NCBI RefSeq assembly: GCF_051304405.1
Contig: NZ_JBPPGG010000001.1
Span: forward strand, 434,001 to 498,000
Source of the DNA: Pedomonas sp051304405
GTDB lineage: Bacteria > Pseudomonadota > Alphaproteobacteria > Sphingomonadales > Sphingomonadaceae
Length of the DNA: 64,000 bases
Direction: 5' to 3'
Made by a program: the position numbers and the translations under genes. Position 1 is the first letter of the stretch; each line of letters begins with the position of its first letter. Positions 25,898-33,452 of the stretch are shown in pieces. Under the pieces are notes generated by a model. It was not told the origin of the DNA and made no database searches. It saw only the letters and a list, made by a program, of their open reading frames with translations.

Positions 25898-28633
25898 TCA
25901 GGCCGCCGCGCTGCGGGCGAAATCCAGCTGCTCCTCAAGCACGTTCAGGAGCGAATCCCGGTCGTACTTGGCCACGTAGTCGTTGAAGCCCGCCTGGCGG
26001 CCGCGCTCGAAGTCGGCGGGCGAGGCCAGCGACGACAGCGCCACGAGCGGCAGGTTGGCCCAGCGGCCGCTCTGGCGCACTTCCTCGGCGAACTCGAAGC
26101 CGCTGAGGCCGGGCATCTCGATGTCGGAGATGATGAGATCGAACTCCGCCCCGTCGTCGCGCAGCCTGAGCGCTTCCTCGGCGCTGCCGACGCAGGTGAC
26201 CTCGTAGCCGCCCGCCTTGAGGAGCGGGCGCAGCATGTTGCGGAAGAACGAGCTGTCGTCCACCAGCAGCACCCGCGGCGGCGCGCCCTTGCGGCTGGCG
26301 GCCGCGTCCTGGTTCTTGCCGCGCAGGAGATCCTTGAAGGCGAGGCGCAGGTAGTGGGCCACGTCGATGATCTCGGTGATCTTGCCCGCCACCACGGCGT
26401 TGCCCAGCCGCCCGTTCCGCATGTCGGCGGTCAGCTCCAGGTTCAGCTCGGTCTCGACGATGTCGAGGATCTCGTCCACCGCCAGGCCCATCACATGGTC
26501 GCCGTCGGCGAACACCAGCACGAACTGCATGCCCTCGGTCTTGAGCTGGAGATGCGGATCGACCGTCAGCAGCGGCATCAGGTTGCCGCGATACTGCACC
26601 ATCGGCCGCCCCTCCGCGTATTCGATGGTGGAGACGTCCACCTCCTCCAGGCGCGCCACCAGCGACAGCGGCACCGCCTTCGGGCTGTCCGAGCCGGCGC
26701 GGAACACCAGCATGGCCTCCTGGTCGCCGTCCGCGCTGCGGCCCTTGAGCTCCAGCGATTCGGCGCCCTCGTTGTCCTGCACCGTGGCGGCCGCGCGCGC
26801 GATGCCGTTGGGATCGAGAATCATGATGACGCTGCCGTCGCCCAGAATGGTGTTGCCCGAATAGACGGTGAGATCCTTGAGGATCGGCGCCATGGGCTTC
26901 ACCACGATTTCCTCGGTGTCGAACACCTCGTCGACCACGATGCCGAAGGTGAAGGCGCCCACCTGCGCCACCACCACGAAGCACTGGTCGTTGTCGTTGG
27001 CCGCCCCGGCCTCGGACGTCTTTTCGAGGCCCAGCACCCGGTCGAGCCGCACCAGCGGCAGCAGGCGGTTGCGCAGGCGCAGCACCGGCGTGTTGTTGAT
27101 GTGCTCGATGACGTGCTCGCCGCCGCTCATCACGCGCACCAGCTCCAGCACCGAGATCTGCGGAATGGCGAAGCGCTCGCCGCCCGCGCCCACCACCAGC
27201 GAGGAGACGATCGCCAGGGTCAGCGGAATCTTGATGGCAAAGCGCGTGCCCTTGCCGAACTTCGACTCCAGCTCGACGGTGCCGCCGATCTTCTCGATGT
27301 TGGAGCGCACCACGTCCATGCCGACGCCGCGTCCCGAAACCGAGGTGACCTTCTCCGCCGTCGACAGGCCGGGGTGGAAGATGAACTTCTGGATCTGGTT
27401 CTCGGACATGCCGTCCAGCTCGGCCTCGGTGGCAAGGCCGTTCTCCAGAACCTTCTTGCGGATCTTCTCGACGTTGATGCCCCGCCCGTCATCGCTGATC
27501 TCGATGATGATGTGGCCGCCCTCGTGATAGGCGTTGAGGCGGATGTGCCCCACCTCCGGCTTGCCGGCGGCGACGCGGTCGGCGGGCGATTCGATGCCGT
27601 GGTCCGCCGAGTTGCGCACCATGTGGGTGAGCGGGTCCTTGATCAGCTCCAGCACCTGACGGTCCAGTTCCGTCTCGGCGCCGCGCATTTCCAGCTCGAT
27701 CTTCTTGTCCAGTTCGTGGCTGAGGTCGCGCACGATGCGCGGCAGCTTCTGCCAGGCGTTGCCCACCGGCTGCATGCGCGTCTTCATCACGCCTTCCTGC
27801 AACTCGGTGGTGCACTGGGACAGGCGCTGAAGCGGCACGGTGAATTCGTTGTTCTCGTGGCGGCGCGCGGTCTGCAAAAGCTGGTTGCGGGTGAGCACCA
27901 GCTCGGAGACCAGGTTCATCAGGTTCTCCAGCAGGTCCACCGAGACGCGGATGGTCTGGTTCGCCGCCTTGGAGCCCGCGTCTTCCGCAGCAGCAGCAGC
28001 GGGGGCCGGCGCCTTGGCCGCCTCGGCCTTGGGCGCCCTGGCCTCCGCCGCAACGGGCTGGGGCTCGGGCTGGGACTGGGCCCGGGCCTCAGCCGGCTCG
28101 GGCTCGTCGTCCGGGCCCGGCGCGGCGGCGAAGGCCGCTTCCAGTTCCTCCAGCGAGACCTCGCCCGGCTTCAGGGCGCGGCCCAGCAGCTTCTCGGTTT
28201 CGGCGCGGGCGGCGTCCGCATCGGCCACCGGCGCGGGCGCAGGTGCCGACGACAGCTTGCCGGCGGCCGCCTCGTCCAGCATGGCGATGAGCATGGAGTC
28301 ATCGCCCTCGGGCTCGGCCCCGGTTTCCTCAAGGCCGCGCAGGATCACCTTGATGGCGTCCAGCGCCTGGAGAATCAGCGACACCAGCTCGGAGTTCACC
28401 GTCAGCTTGCCGTCGCGGAAATTGCCCAGCACGTTCTCCGCCGCGTGCGCCACCGACTCGAGCCGGGGCAGGCCGAGGAAGCCGCAAGTGCCCTTGATGG
28501 TGTGAACAAGGCGGAAGATATTGTCGAGAACGGCCTTGTCGTTGGGATTTTGCTCCAGGCGGACCAGTTCGTTGTCGATGGTATCGAGGCTTTCGTTGGT
28601 CTCGGTCAGAAACTCTGTGAGCAGATCATCCAT
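25898..28633 (-). CDS. cheA: hybrid chemotaxis histidine kinase CheA
   Basis: Kinase that phosphorylates CheY and CheB in response to receptor state. Domains in order: Hpt at about 1-105 with phospho-His44 (RLVHTIKGTCGF); an Ala/Pro/Glu-rich linker at about 115-235 in place of a recognisable P2 domain; dimerisation domain; HATPase with N box HMVRNSADHGIE, DDGRGIN and GRGVGMDVV; a CheW domain; a second, more divergent CheW-like domain; and a C-terminal receiver with LLVDDSSFFR and LIISDIEMPGLSG. The start at 28633 gives MDDLLTEFL, the usual CheA N-terminus, and 911 residues. The additional CheW-like and receiver domains exceed the classical CheA. Confidence 0.96.
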   Translation of the reverse strand: MDDLLTEFLTETNESLDTIDNELVRLEQNPNDKAVLDNIFRLVHTIKGTCGFLGLPRLESVAHAAENVLGNFRDGKLTVNSELVSLILQALDAIKVILRGLEETGAEPEGDDSMLIAMLDEAAAGKLSSAPAPAPVADADAARAETEKLLGRALKPGEVSLEELEAAFAAAPGPDDEPEPAEARAQSQPEPQPVAAEARAPKAEAAKAPAPAAAAAEDAGSKAANQTIRVSVDLLENLMNLVSELVLTRNQLLQTARRHENNEFTVPLQRLSQCTTELQEGVMKTRMQPVGNAWQKLPRIVRDLSHELDKKIELEMRGAETELDRQVLELIKDPLTHMVRNSADHGIESPADRVAAGKPEVGHIRLNAYHEGGHIIIEISDDGRGINVEKIRKKVLENGLATEAELDGMSENQIQKFIFHPGLSTAEKVTSVSGRGVGMDVVRSNIEKIGGTVELESKFGKGTRFAIKIPLTLAIVSSLVVGAGGERFAIPQISVLELVRVMSGGEHVIEHINNTPVLRLRNRLLPLVRLDRVLGLEKTSEAGAANDNDQCFVVVAQVGAFTFGIVVDEVFDTEEIVVKPMAPILKDLTVYSGNTILGDGSVIMILDPNGIARAAATVQDNEGAESLELKGRSADGDQEAMLVFRAGSDSPKAVPLSLVARLEEVDVSTIEYAEGRPMVQYRGNLMPLLTVDPHLQLKTEGMQFVLVFADGDHVMGLAVDEILDIVETELNLELTADMRNGRLGNAVVAGKITEIIDVAHYLRLAFKDLLRGKNQDAAASRKGAPPRVLLVDDSSFFRNMLRPLLKAGGYEVTCVGSAEEALRLRDDGAEFDLIISDIEMPGLSGFEFAEEVRQSGRWANLPLVALSSLASPADFERGRQAGFNDYVAKYDRDSLLNVLEEQLDFARSAAA

Positions 28634-28715
28634 GCTATCCGCCTCTCGCAGTACATAAATCCTGTGGCGAGGGCACACGGCCCCTTGCCGGAGCCGTAAC
28701 CTTGATGGATCGGGG

Positions 28716-28730
28716 TTAAAAACCTCTAAA
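28716..28730 (-). promoter_or_regulatory. CtrA-like half-site pair upstream of cheA
   Basis: Minus-strand TTTA-GAGGTTT-TTAA, one mismatch from TTAA-N7-TTAA, between chpT and cheA and about 85 bp upstream of the cheA start. Confidence 0.3.
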
Positions 28731-28793
28731 TCATCGCTTCTGGCAACAGCCGCCCGGACGCGGCGGCACCCCGGGGCCCGGCAGGCGGGCCGG

Positions 28794-29426
28794 TCAGACC
28801 GGGAAGCTCACGCCCAGCAGCAGCACGCCCGGCTCGGGCTCGGAGACCTGCAACGAGACCCCCGCCTCCGCCAGCAGCGTGCGGACCAGCAGCGCGGGCG
28901 CCTCGCGCGGCGTCACCTCGCCGTCGGGCACCTGGCCGCTCAGGGCCTGGCGCAGGTCCTCGCCCAGCAGCAGGCGCGGCCCCTCGGCGCGCACGGCGAT
29001 GTCCAGCATGTCGCCGGTCTGCTCCGCCGCCACCTGGAGCACGCCGCCGCGCAGCAGCGTGTCCCCGGCGATCAGCGCCAGGTTCAGCAGGATCTTGATC
29101 GCCGTCTTGGGCAGCGCCGACGGGCCGATCATCCATTCGATCTTCACCTTGTCGGCCGGGAACATGCCCTGAATGGCGGACTGCGCCTCGCGCACGTCCA
29201 CCTGGGCGGAAAAGCTGCCGCCGCCGCCGAAGGCGAGGCGGAAGAACTTCAGCCGGTTGGCGGCCTGTTGCACACTGTCGGCGAGCAGTTGCAGGCACTG
29301 GGCCTGCATTTCGGGATCGGTTTCGTCCGCCAGCAGTTCGACACCATTGGACAGCGCCCCCACCGGGCTCACCAGATCATGACACAGCCGGGAGCACAGC
29401 AGGCTCGCAAATTCCACAGACTTCAT
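28794..29426 (-). CDS. chpT: histidine phosphotransferase ChpT
   Basis: Pseudo-histidine-kinase phosphotransferase that, in Caulobacter and relatives, passes phosphate from CckA to the cell-cycle regulator CtrA and to CpdR. The N-terminal helix has the phospho-site region FASLLCSRLCHDLVSPVGALSNGVELL with His16, followed by the second helix of the bundle and a degenerate HATPase-like domain ending in SFPV. The ATG at 29426 has Shine-Dalgarno GGGAG 7 nt upstream; a TTG two codons earlier is less likely. It has 210 residues. It lies upstream of cheA and divergent from a DUF3553 gene, an arrangement common in alphaproteobacteria. Confidence 0.93.
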   Translation of the reverse strand: MKSVEFASLLCSRLCHDLVSPVGALSNGVELLADETDPEMQAQCLQLLADSVQQAANRLKFFRLAFGGGGSFSAQVDVREAQSAIQGMFPADKVKIEWMIGPSALPKTAIKILLNLALIAGDTLLRGGVLQVAAEQTGDMLDIAVRAEGPRLLLGEDLRQALSGQVPDGEVTPREAPALLVRTLLAEAGVSLQVSEPEPGVLLLGVSFPV

Positions 29427-29524
29427 GTGCAATCTCCCCCCGGGCCCAGCCCCGCATGCGGGTCATGCGTCTGGCCAACTTCCGGAACAGCTATGCAACG
29501 AAGCAATCAAGCGCAAGGGTTACG

Positions 29525-29716
29525 ATGATCACACGGTTCCTTCCAGGAGAGTATGTCTCTCTGCCCGCCCGTCCAGAGTGGGGGCTGGGGCAGGTGCAGT
29601 CCGCCATCGGAACACGGGTGACGGTGATGTTCGAGGAGGCCGGAAAGCAGACGCTGGATATGCGCCACGCGGTGCTGGAAAAGGCCCCTGCCCCCGGCGC
29701 GCCCCGGCGGCGCTGA
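29525..29716 (+). CDS. DUF3553 small protein
   Basis: A 63-residue protein with the DUF3553 pattern: FLPGEYVSLPARPEWGLGQVQSAIGTRVTVMFEEAGKQTLDM, a compact beta-rich domain with an invariant Trp-Gly-x-Gly-Gln-Val stretch. The same fold is found near UvrD/CarD-type RNA polymerase-binding modules, but its role here is unknown. The ATG at 29525 follows AAGG; the frame is open to 29456 without a better start. It is divergent from chpT, with 98 bp between the two starts, and converges on lysE with 15 bp between stops. Confidence 0.85.
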   Translation: MITRFLPGEYVSLPARPEWGLGQVQSAIGTRVTVMFEEAGKQTLDMRHAVLEKAPAPGAPRRR

Positions 29717-29731
29717 GCGGCGCTTTCGCCC

Positions 29732-30376
29732 TCAGTCCAGCCCCGCCACCAGCGCGACCAGCCCGAACAGCAGCAGCACCACGGCCGAGACGTGGTTGAA
29801 CACCGCCAGATGCCGGTCGCTCAGCCGCCCGCGCAACCGGCGCGCGGTGGCGGAGACCGCCACCCACCACACCATGGACCCCGAGAACACCCCCCCCACC
29901 AGCCGGGCGGAGTTGAGCAGCGCCTCCTGGTTGGCGTGGCCGATGTTCTTGAAGCCGATGGAGCCGAAGGTGGCGGCGAACCACAGCAGCGTTGCCGGGT
30001 TGGTCACGGTCATCAGGAAGGTGGCCAGCGCCATGTGCCGGGCGCGGGGCAGCTTGCGGCCCGGATCATTCAGATGGGGGGCCGAGCGCCACACCGCGAT
30101 GCCGAAGCCCGCCATCACCAGGCCGCCCACCACCCGAATCGGGTCGTGATTGTCGTTGATGAGCGTCTGGAGCGCGCGCAGGCCGAAGCCCGCCCCGGCC
30201 GCGAACAGTGCGTCGCCCAGCGCCGCCCCCAGCCCCAGCAGCAGCGCCGAGGCCATGCCCCGGTGCAGGCTGCGCTGGATGACGATGATGTTCACCGGGC
30301 CGATGGGCGCGGCAGCGGCAATGCCGATGCCCAGCCCTACCGAGAAATACCAGGTCGCCAGCCACGCCAGATCCAT
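29732..30376 (-). CDS. LysE/RhtB-family amino-acid exporter
   Basis: Inner-membrane protein of 214 residues with about six hydrophobic helices. The first loop has the family signature AAAAPIGPVNIIVIQRSLHRG, and VTNPATLLWFAATFG lies mid-protein, a typical LysE pattern. The start at 30376 places the first helix (WLATWYFSVGLGIGIAAA) at the N-terminus as expected; the 68-codon upstream extension has no features. The exported amino acid cannot be inferred. It stands alone, convergent with the DUF3553 gene. Confidence 0.9.
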   Translation of the reverse strand: MDLAWLATWYFSVGLGIGIAAAAPIGPVNIIVIQRSLHRGMASALLLGLGAALGDALFAAGAGFGLRALQTLINDNHDPIRVVGGLVMAGFGIAVWRSAPHLNDPGRKLPRARHMALATFLMTVTNPATLLWFAATFGSIGFKNIGHANQEALLNSARLVGGVFSGSMVWWVAVSATARRLRGRLSDRHLAVFNHVSAVVLLLFGLVALVAGLD

Positions 30377-30440
30377 GTCGCCTGCCTCTCGAACCCGGCA
30401 CGTCCCTGGCCGTGACCGTGATTGCTCCGCCCCGAAATGA

Positions 30441-30455
30441 TTAACGGGTTGTTTA
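30441..30455 (+). promoter_or_regulatory. CtrA-like half-site pair upstream of usg
   Basis: Plus-strand TTAA-CGGGTTG-TTTA, followed by CC; one mismatch from TTAA-N7-TTAA. It lies between the divergent lysE and usg genes, about 75 bp before the usg start. Confidence 0.3.
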
Positions 30456-30527
30456 CCATCTTCCCGTACCTCATGGCGCGGGGACTTATAGAGACCACGG
30501 GGGGCGTTTGGAAAGGGCTGGAGTCCG

Positions 30528-30857
30528 ATGGCCGACGCGCACAAAACCTTCCCGCTGGACGAGCTGCTGCTCCCCTTCAACCGGCTGCCCCGCGAATATC
30601 AGTCGCACCTGTGGTATCGCGGCTACCGGCTGACATCGGCCGAAATCGACATCGAGACCGACGACGCGCCCGGCGTCGTCAAGACCCTCTACGGCCAGGA
30701 GCTGGATCTGGCGCCCGAATTTCCCGTGCTCCATGCCTATGTGGAGCAGCTCCAGCGCACCCCCGGCTGCCGCATCCGCGAAATTCGCGTGCTGACGGTC
30801 GATGGTGTCAAACCGGATCTGCTGACCCGCCAAAGCATTAGTCTGGCTATTCACTGA
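30528..30857 (+). CDS. usg: Usg-family protein
   Basis: A 109-residue protein whose middle (YRGYRLTSAEIDIETDDAPGVVKTLYGQELDLAPEFPVLHAYVEQL) follows the Usg-like pattern, with GYRLT-AEI and DLAPEFP conserved. Usg was named for an ORF near aminoacid-biosynthesis genes; its biochemical function is not established. The ATG follows GGAG. The N-terminal 25 residues and C-terminal 15 residues are less typical, making this copy slightly longer than the family average. It is followed by an AT-rich spacer, then a PEP-CTERM gene. Confidence 0.8.
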   Translation: MADAHKTFPLDELLLPFNRLPREYQSHLWYRGYRLTSAEIDIETDDAPGVVKTLYGQELDLAPEFPVLHAYVEQLQRTPGCRIREIRVLTVDGVKPDLLTRQSISLAIH

Positions 30858-31095
30858 ATATATTTACCAATTATTTTAATGAAATATTCATGATTAGTCC
30901 GCAAAATTTGCGTGCGGATCGGCGACCTATGCCGAACCTGGGGTTGCGTTCTGTAAGAAATTGCATATTAAGCGTTCGCTGGTATTAAGGGCACGGTACG
31001 CACGCGGAACCATTTCCGCTATCCCGCGACTGCCGGCAGCGACAGAACCGCGGTCCGCCAGACGTATCGTGACCGGAACCTGGGAGTGATCGAGG

Positions 31096-31986
31096 GTGTC
31101 CCGCAACCTATCGCAGAGCAGGACCATATCCCGCGGAAGCAGGCTGTTGCGCCATCGGGCCTTTGGCGCGGCATCGGCAATGGTCGCGCTGATGGTCGGC
31201 GCCTCGACCGCCGTGGCCGCGACGCCGCCGCAGACCCTTCTTTCGGCTGAGGACTGCGACCCGATTGTCATTCCCCAGCCCGACAAGAAGGTTGTGAAGA
31301 AACCGGTTGTGAAGAAGGTGGCCGCGAAGAAGGCCCCCGTCTCCACGCCGGCCCAGCCCCTGCCGCAACCGGCCGAGGGCGCTGCCGTGGCGCAGGCCAA
31401 GCCGAAGCCGCGCCCCAAGCCCAAGCCGAAGGTCACCACCGTGGCGGCCAAGCCGCTCGTGATTCCCGATGCCTGCCCCGGCGCGGGCAGCAACCCGGAA
31501 GACCTGGCCGGGCTGCCGACCAATCTCAAGGATCTGATCGAGCCCGGCGCAGGCAAGGAAGCGCTGGCCTCGGTGTTCCCCGACATCAGCCCGATGCAGA
31601 GCCCGGTCCTGTCGCCGCTGACCGCGCTGGCGCCGGGCCGGCCGCAGTCGTCCGGCCCCGGCAATGTGGGCCCCACCGTGCCGATGATGCCCGGCGGCAT
31701 CGGCGGCGGCGGTGGCAGCGGCGGTGGCGGCAGCAATGAGACCGTGCCGTATGATCCCCCGCCGGGCGGCAATCCTCCGGGCGACGACACGCCGGGCGGT
31801 AATCCTCCGGGTGGCAACCCGCCGGGCGGCGACACGCCGCCCAACAGCGAACTGCCCCCACCGCTGCCTCCGCCGCCGAAGCCGCCGGTCAAGGTGCCGG
31901 AGCCGGGCACGCTGGGCGTGGCGCTGGGCGGTCTGGCCGGTCTCGCCCTCCTGGGCGGGCGCCGCGGTCGCCGCAAGGACCGCTGA
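31096..31986 (+). CDS. PEP-CTERM protein with Lys-rich and Gly/Pro-rich segments
   Basis: A 296-residue exported protein. The signal sequence has a long basic n-region and a hydrophobic core at about residues 25-41, ending AVAA. Residues about 64-80 are Lys/Val/Ala-rich (KKVVKKPVVKKVAAKK), followed by a KPKPRPKPKPK run; residues 200-265 are Gly/Pro-rich repeats of the GGNPPGG type. The last 25 residues are a canonical PEP-CTERM sorting tag: VPEPGTLG, hydrophobic helix, then GRRGRRKDR. Exosortase should cleave at PEP and process it for the cell surface. The start is GTG with GGGAG upstream. No conserved domain is recognised. Tandem 11-bp repeats (TGATCGCGCCC) cover the stop. Confidence 0.85.
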   Translation: MSRNLSQSRTISRGSRLLRHRAFGAASAMVALMVGASTAVAATPPQTLLSAEDCDPIVIPQPDKKVVKKPVVKKVAAKKAPVSTPAQPLPQPAEGAAVAQAKPKPRPKPKPKVTTVAAKPLVIPDACPGAGSNPEDLAGLPTNLKDLIEPGAGKEALASVFPDISPMQSPVLSPLTALAPGRPQSSGPGNVGPTVPMMPGGIGGGGGSGGGGSNETVPYDPPPGGNPPGDDTPGGNPPGGNPPGGDTPPNSELPPPLPPPPKPPVKVPEPGTLGVALGGLAGLALLGGRRGRRKDR

Positions 31987-32015
31987 TCGCGCCCTGATCG
32001 CGCCCTGATCGCATC
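31983..32015. repeat. 11-bp tandem repeats over a stop codon
   Basis: TGATCGCGCCC occurs twice in a row followed by a third degenerate copy, beginning at the TGA stop of the PEP-CTERM gene. Confidence 0.6.
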
Positions 32016-32081
32016 GCCGATCGCGCCCCGGAACCCGCCATCGCCTCTTGAGCGGGGCAGCACAGCCATTACCTTGGGGAC

Positions 32082-32933
32082 ATGACCACGCATCTCACGT
32101 CCCTTCCCGCCCGCGCCGTCCTCGAAGTCCGGGGACCGGACGCAACCGGCTTCCTGCAAGGCCTTGTCACCAACGACGTCACCCGGGTTGCCCCGGGTGC
32201 GCCGGTGTGGGCGGGGCTGCTGTCCCCGCAGGGCAAGTACCTGTTCGATTTCCTGATCTTCGCGCACCCGGAGGGAGACGGCTTCCTGCTGGACACGGAA
32301 GCCGACCGCCTGGAGCCGCTGGCGAAGCGCCTCTCCCTGTACCGCCTGCGCGCCAGGGTCGAGATCACGCCCCGCCCGGACCTGGCGGTCCATGCCGCCT
32401 GGGGCGACGGCCCCGCGCCCGCGGGCGCCGCCGCCGACCCACGCCTTGCCGCGCTCGGCTGGCGCTGGATCGCCGCCCCCGGCCTCGCAGCAACGGCCAC
32501 GCCCGAGGACTACGACCGCCACCGGCTGGAGCACGGCATCCCGGACGGCAGCCGCGACATCGCCGTCGACCGGATGCTGTGGCTGGAGACCAACGCCGCC
32601 GAACTCAACGGCGTCGATTTCCGCAAGGGCTGCTACGTGGGGCAGGAGAACACCGCCCGCATGTACCATCGCGCCAAGGTGCGCAAGCGCCTGCTCCCGG
32701 TCCGCCTCGCCGCCCCGGCAACGGGCGCGGACACGTCCCTCCTCACCGCCGATGGCAAGGAGGCGGGCGAGCTGCGCAGCCACCACGGCACGCTGGGGCT
32801 GGCCTTCCTGCGCCTGGAGCATGTGGAGGCGGGCGCGCCCCTCACCCTGGGCGGCGCGGCCGTGGAGGTCACCTGGCCGGACTGGCTGCCCGCGCCCCAG
32901 CCCGCCACGGCCTCCGACCCCGCCGAGACTTGA
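32082..32933 (+). CDS. ygfZ: tRNA-modifying / Fe-S cluster protein YgfZ
   Basis: Folate-binding protein of the YgfZ/GcvT-like family that supports repair or assembly of certain Fe-S enzymes such as MiaB. The N-terminal region (FLQGLVTNDVTRVAPG, SPQGKYLFDFLIF) has the GcvT fold, and the family motif K-G-C-Y-V-G-Q-E is present as RKGCYVGQE near residue 185. It has 283 residues, the expected length. The frame starts at an ATG 50 nt into the spacer after the PEP-CTERM gene. The C-terminal 20 residues are Ala/Pro-rich. Confidence 0.94.
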   Translation: MTTHLTSLPARAVLEVRGPDATGFLQGLVTNDVTRVAPGAPVWAGLLSPQGKYLFDFLIFAHPEGDGFLLDTEADRLEPLAKRLSLYRLRARVEITPRPDLAVHAAWGDGPAPAGAAADPRLAALGWRWIAAPGLAATATPEDYDRHRLEHGIPDGSRDIAVDRMLWLETNAAELNGVDFRKGCYVGQENTARMYHRAKVRKRLLPVRLAAPATGADTSLLTADGKEAGELRSHHGTLGLAFLRLEHVEAGAPLTLGGAAVEVTWPDWLPAPQPATASDPAET

Positions 32934-32963
32934 CCGAAACGATCGCCGCGCTAGCCTGTAGGC

Positions 32964-33080
32964 ATGTCGAAGAAGAAAGCCAAACCCAGCCTCGCACAGG
33001 ACAAGAAGCTCATCGGCCTGCTCGCCTTTGCGGCGGCGATCATCATCGGCCTCCTCATCTGGTACGAAACGAGCCTCTGA
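32964..33080 (+). CDS. 38-residue single-pass membrane miniprotein
   Basis: Translation from the ATG at 32964 gives a basic start (MSKKKAKPSLAQDKK) followed by one strong transmembrane helix (LIGLLAFAAAIIIGLLIWY) and a 4-residue tail before TGA. The charge pattern predicts a cytoplasmic N-terminus. It begins 30 nt past the ygfZ stop on the same strand. The ribosome-binding site is weak (TAGG). The clean Lys-then-helix layout in a GC-rich frame argues it is real; the function is unknown. Confidence 0.55.
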   Translation: MSKKKAKPSLAQDKKLIGLLAFAAAIIIGLLIWYETSL

Positions 33081-33117
33081 CCCTGCATGTGACGGGCAGG
33101 ATTCTGAAGGATAGAAT

Positions 33118-33138
33118 GCGAGGGTCGCGGACCCTCGC
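33118..33138. repeat. extragenic palindrome, copy 1
   Basis: GCGAGGGT / ACCCTCGC arms around CGCGG, followed by CTCCCATTCGTTTGACAGGG. It belongs with the copies at 33255, 37999 and 38263. Confidence 0.75.
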
Positions 33139-33254
33139 GCTCCCATTCGTTTGACAGGGCCGCGCCCGCCCCCACCCGCACGACCCAATAAATCAGCCGA
33201 AGAAAAGGGCCGCGCCCGCTCTCACACGCACGTCCCTATTGAAAAAAGGGAGGT

Positions 33255-33279
33255 GCAGGAGGGTCCGCGACCCTCCTGC
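33255..33279. repeat. extragenic palindrome, copy 2 (inverted)
   Basis: GCAGGAGGGT / ACCCTCCTGC arms. Read on the minus strand it is followed by ACCTCCCTTTTTTCAATAGG, the same flank type as in copies 1 and 3. Confidence 0.8.
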
Positions 33280-33310
33280 GAATGAAAAATCACGTCCCCC
33301 GGAAAACAAG

Positions 33311-33342
33311 AGGCCCCGGCGGGAGCAGTCCGGCCGGGGCCT
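33311..33342 (-). terminator. terminator of the catalase gene
   Basis: AGGCCCCGGC pairs with GCCGGGGCCT around an 11-12 nt loop; on the minus strand it is followed by CTTGTTTTCC. It lies 110 nt past the catalase stop. Confidence 0.75.
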
Positions 33343-33357
33343 TTCCTGTTACGCCTG

Positions 33358-33441
33358 ACGCAACGTCACGCAACGCAACGCATACTCACCACGACACGAA
33401 CAATACGCGGACGCAACAAACGCAACTTCACGCAACACAAC
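33358..33441. repeat. scattered CGCAAC short repeats
   Basis: The hexamer CGCAAC, mostly as ACGCAAC, recurs about seven times in this 84-bp stretch, three of them near-tandem at 33359-33380. It lies in the catalase 3' untranslated region. No gene is seen in 33280-33452. Confidence 0.6.
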
Positions 33442-33452
33442 GGGCCGGGGGG

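Noticed and set aside
26354..28699. 781-codon plus-strand open frame opposite cheA
   Set aside because: It is the antisense shadow of cheA in GC-rich DNA; its product is His/Arg/Val/Gln-rich with no domain, and the minus-strand frame has all CheA motifs.
30975..31010. Possible sigma-54 promoter (GGCACGGTACGCAC) before the first PEP-CTERM gene
   Set aside because: The GG and GC elements are two bases too close together and TTGC is missing, so it does not fit the -24/-12 spacing.
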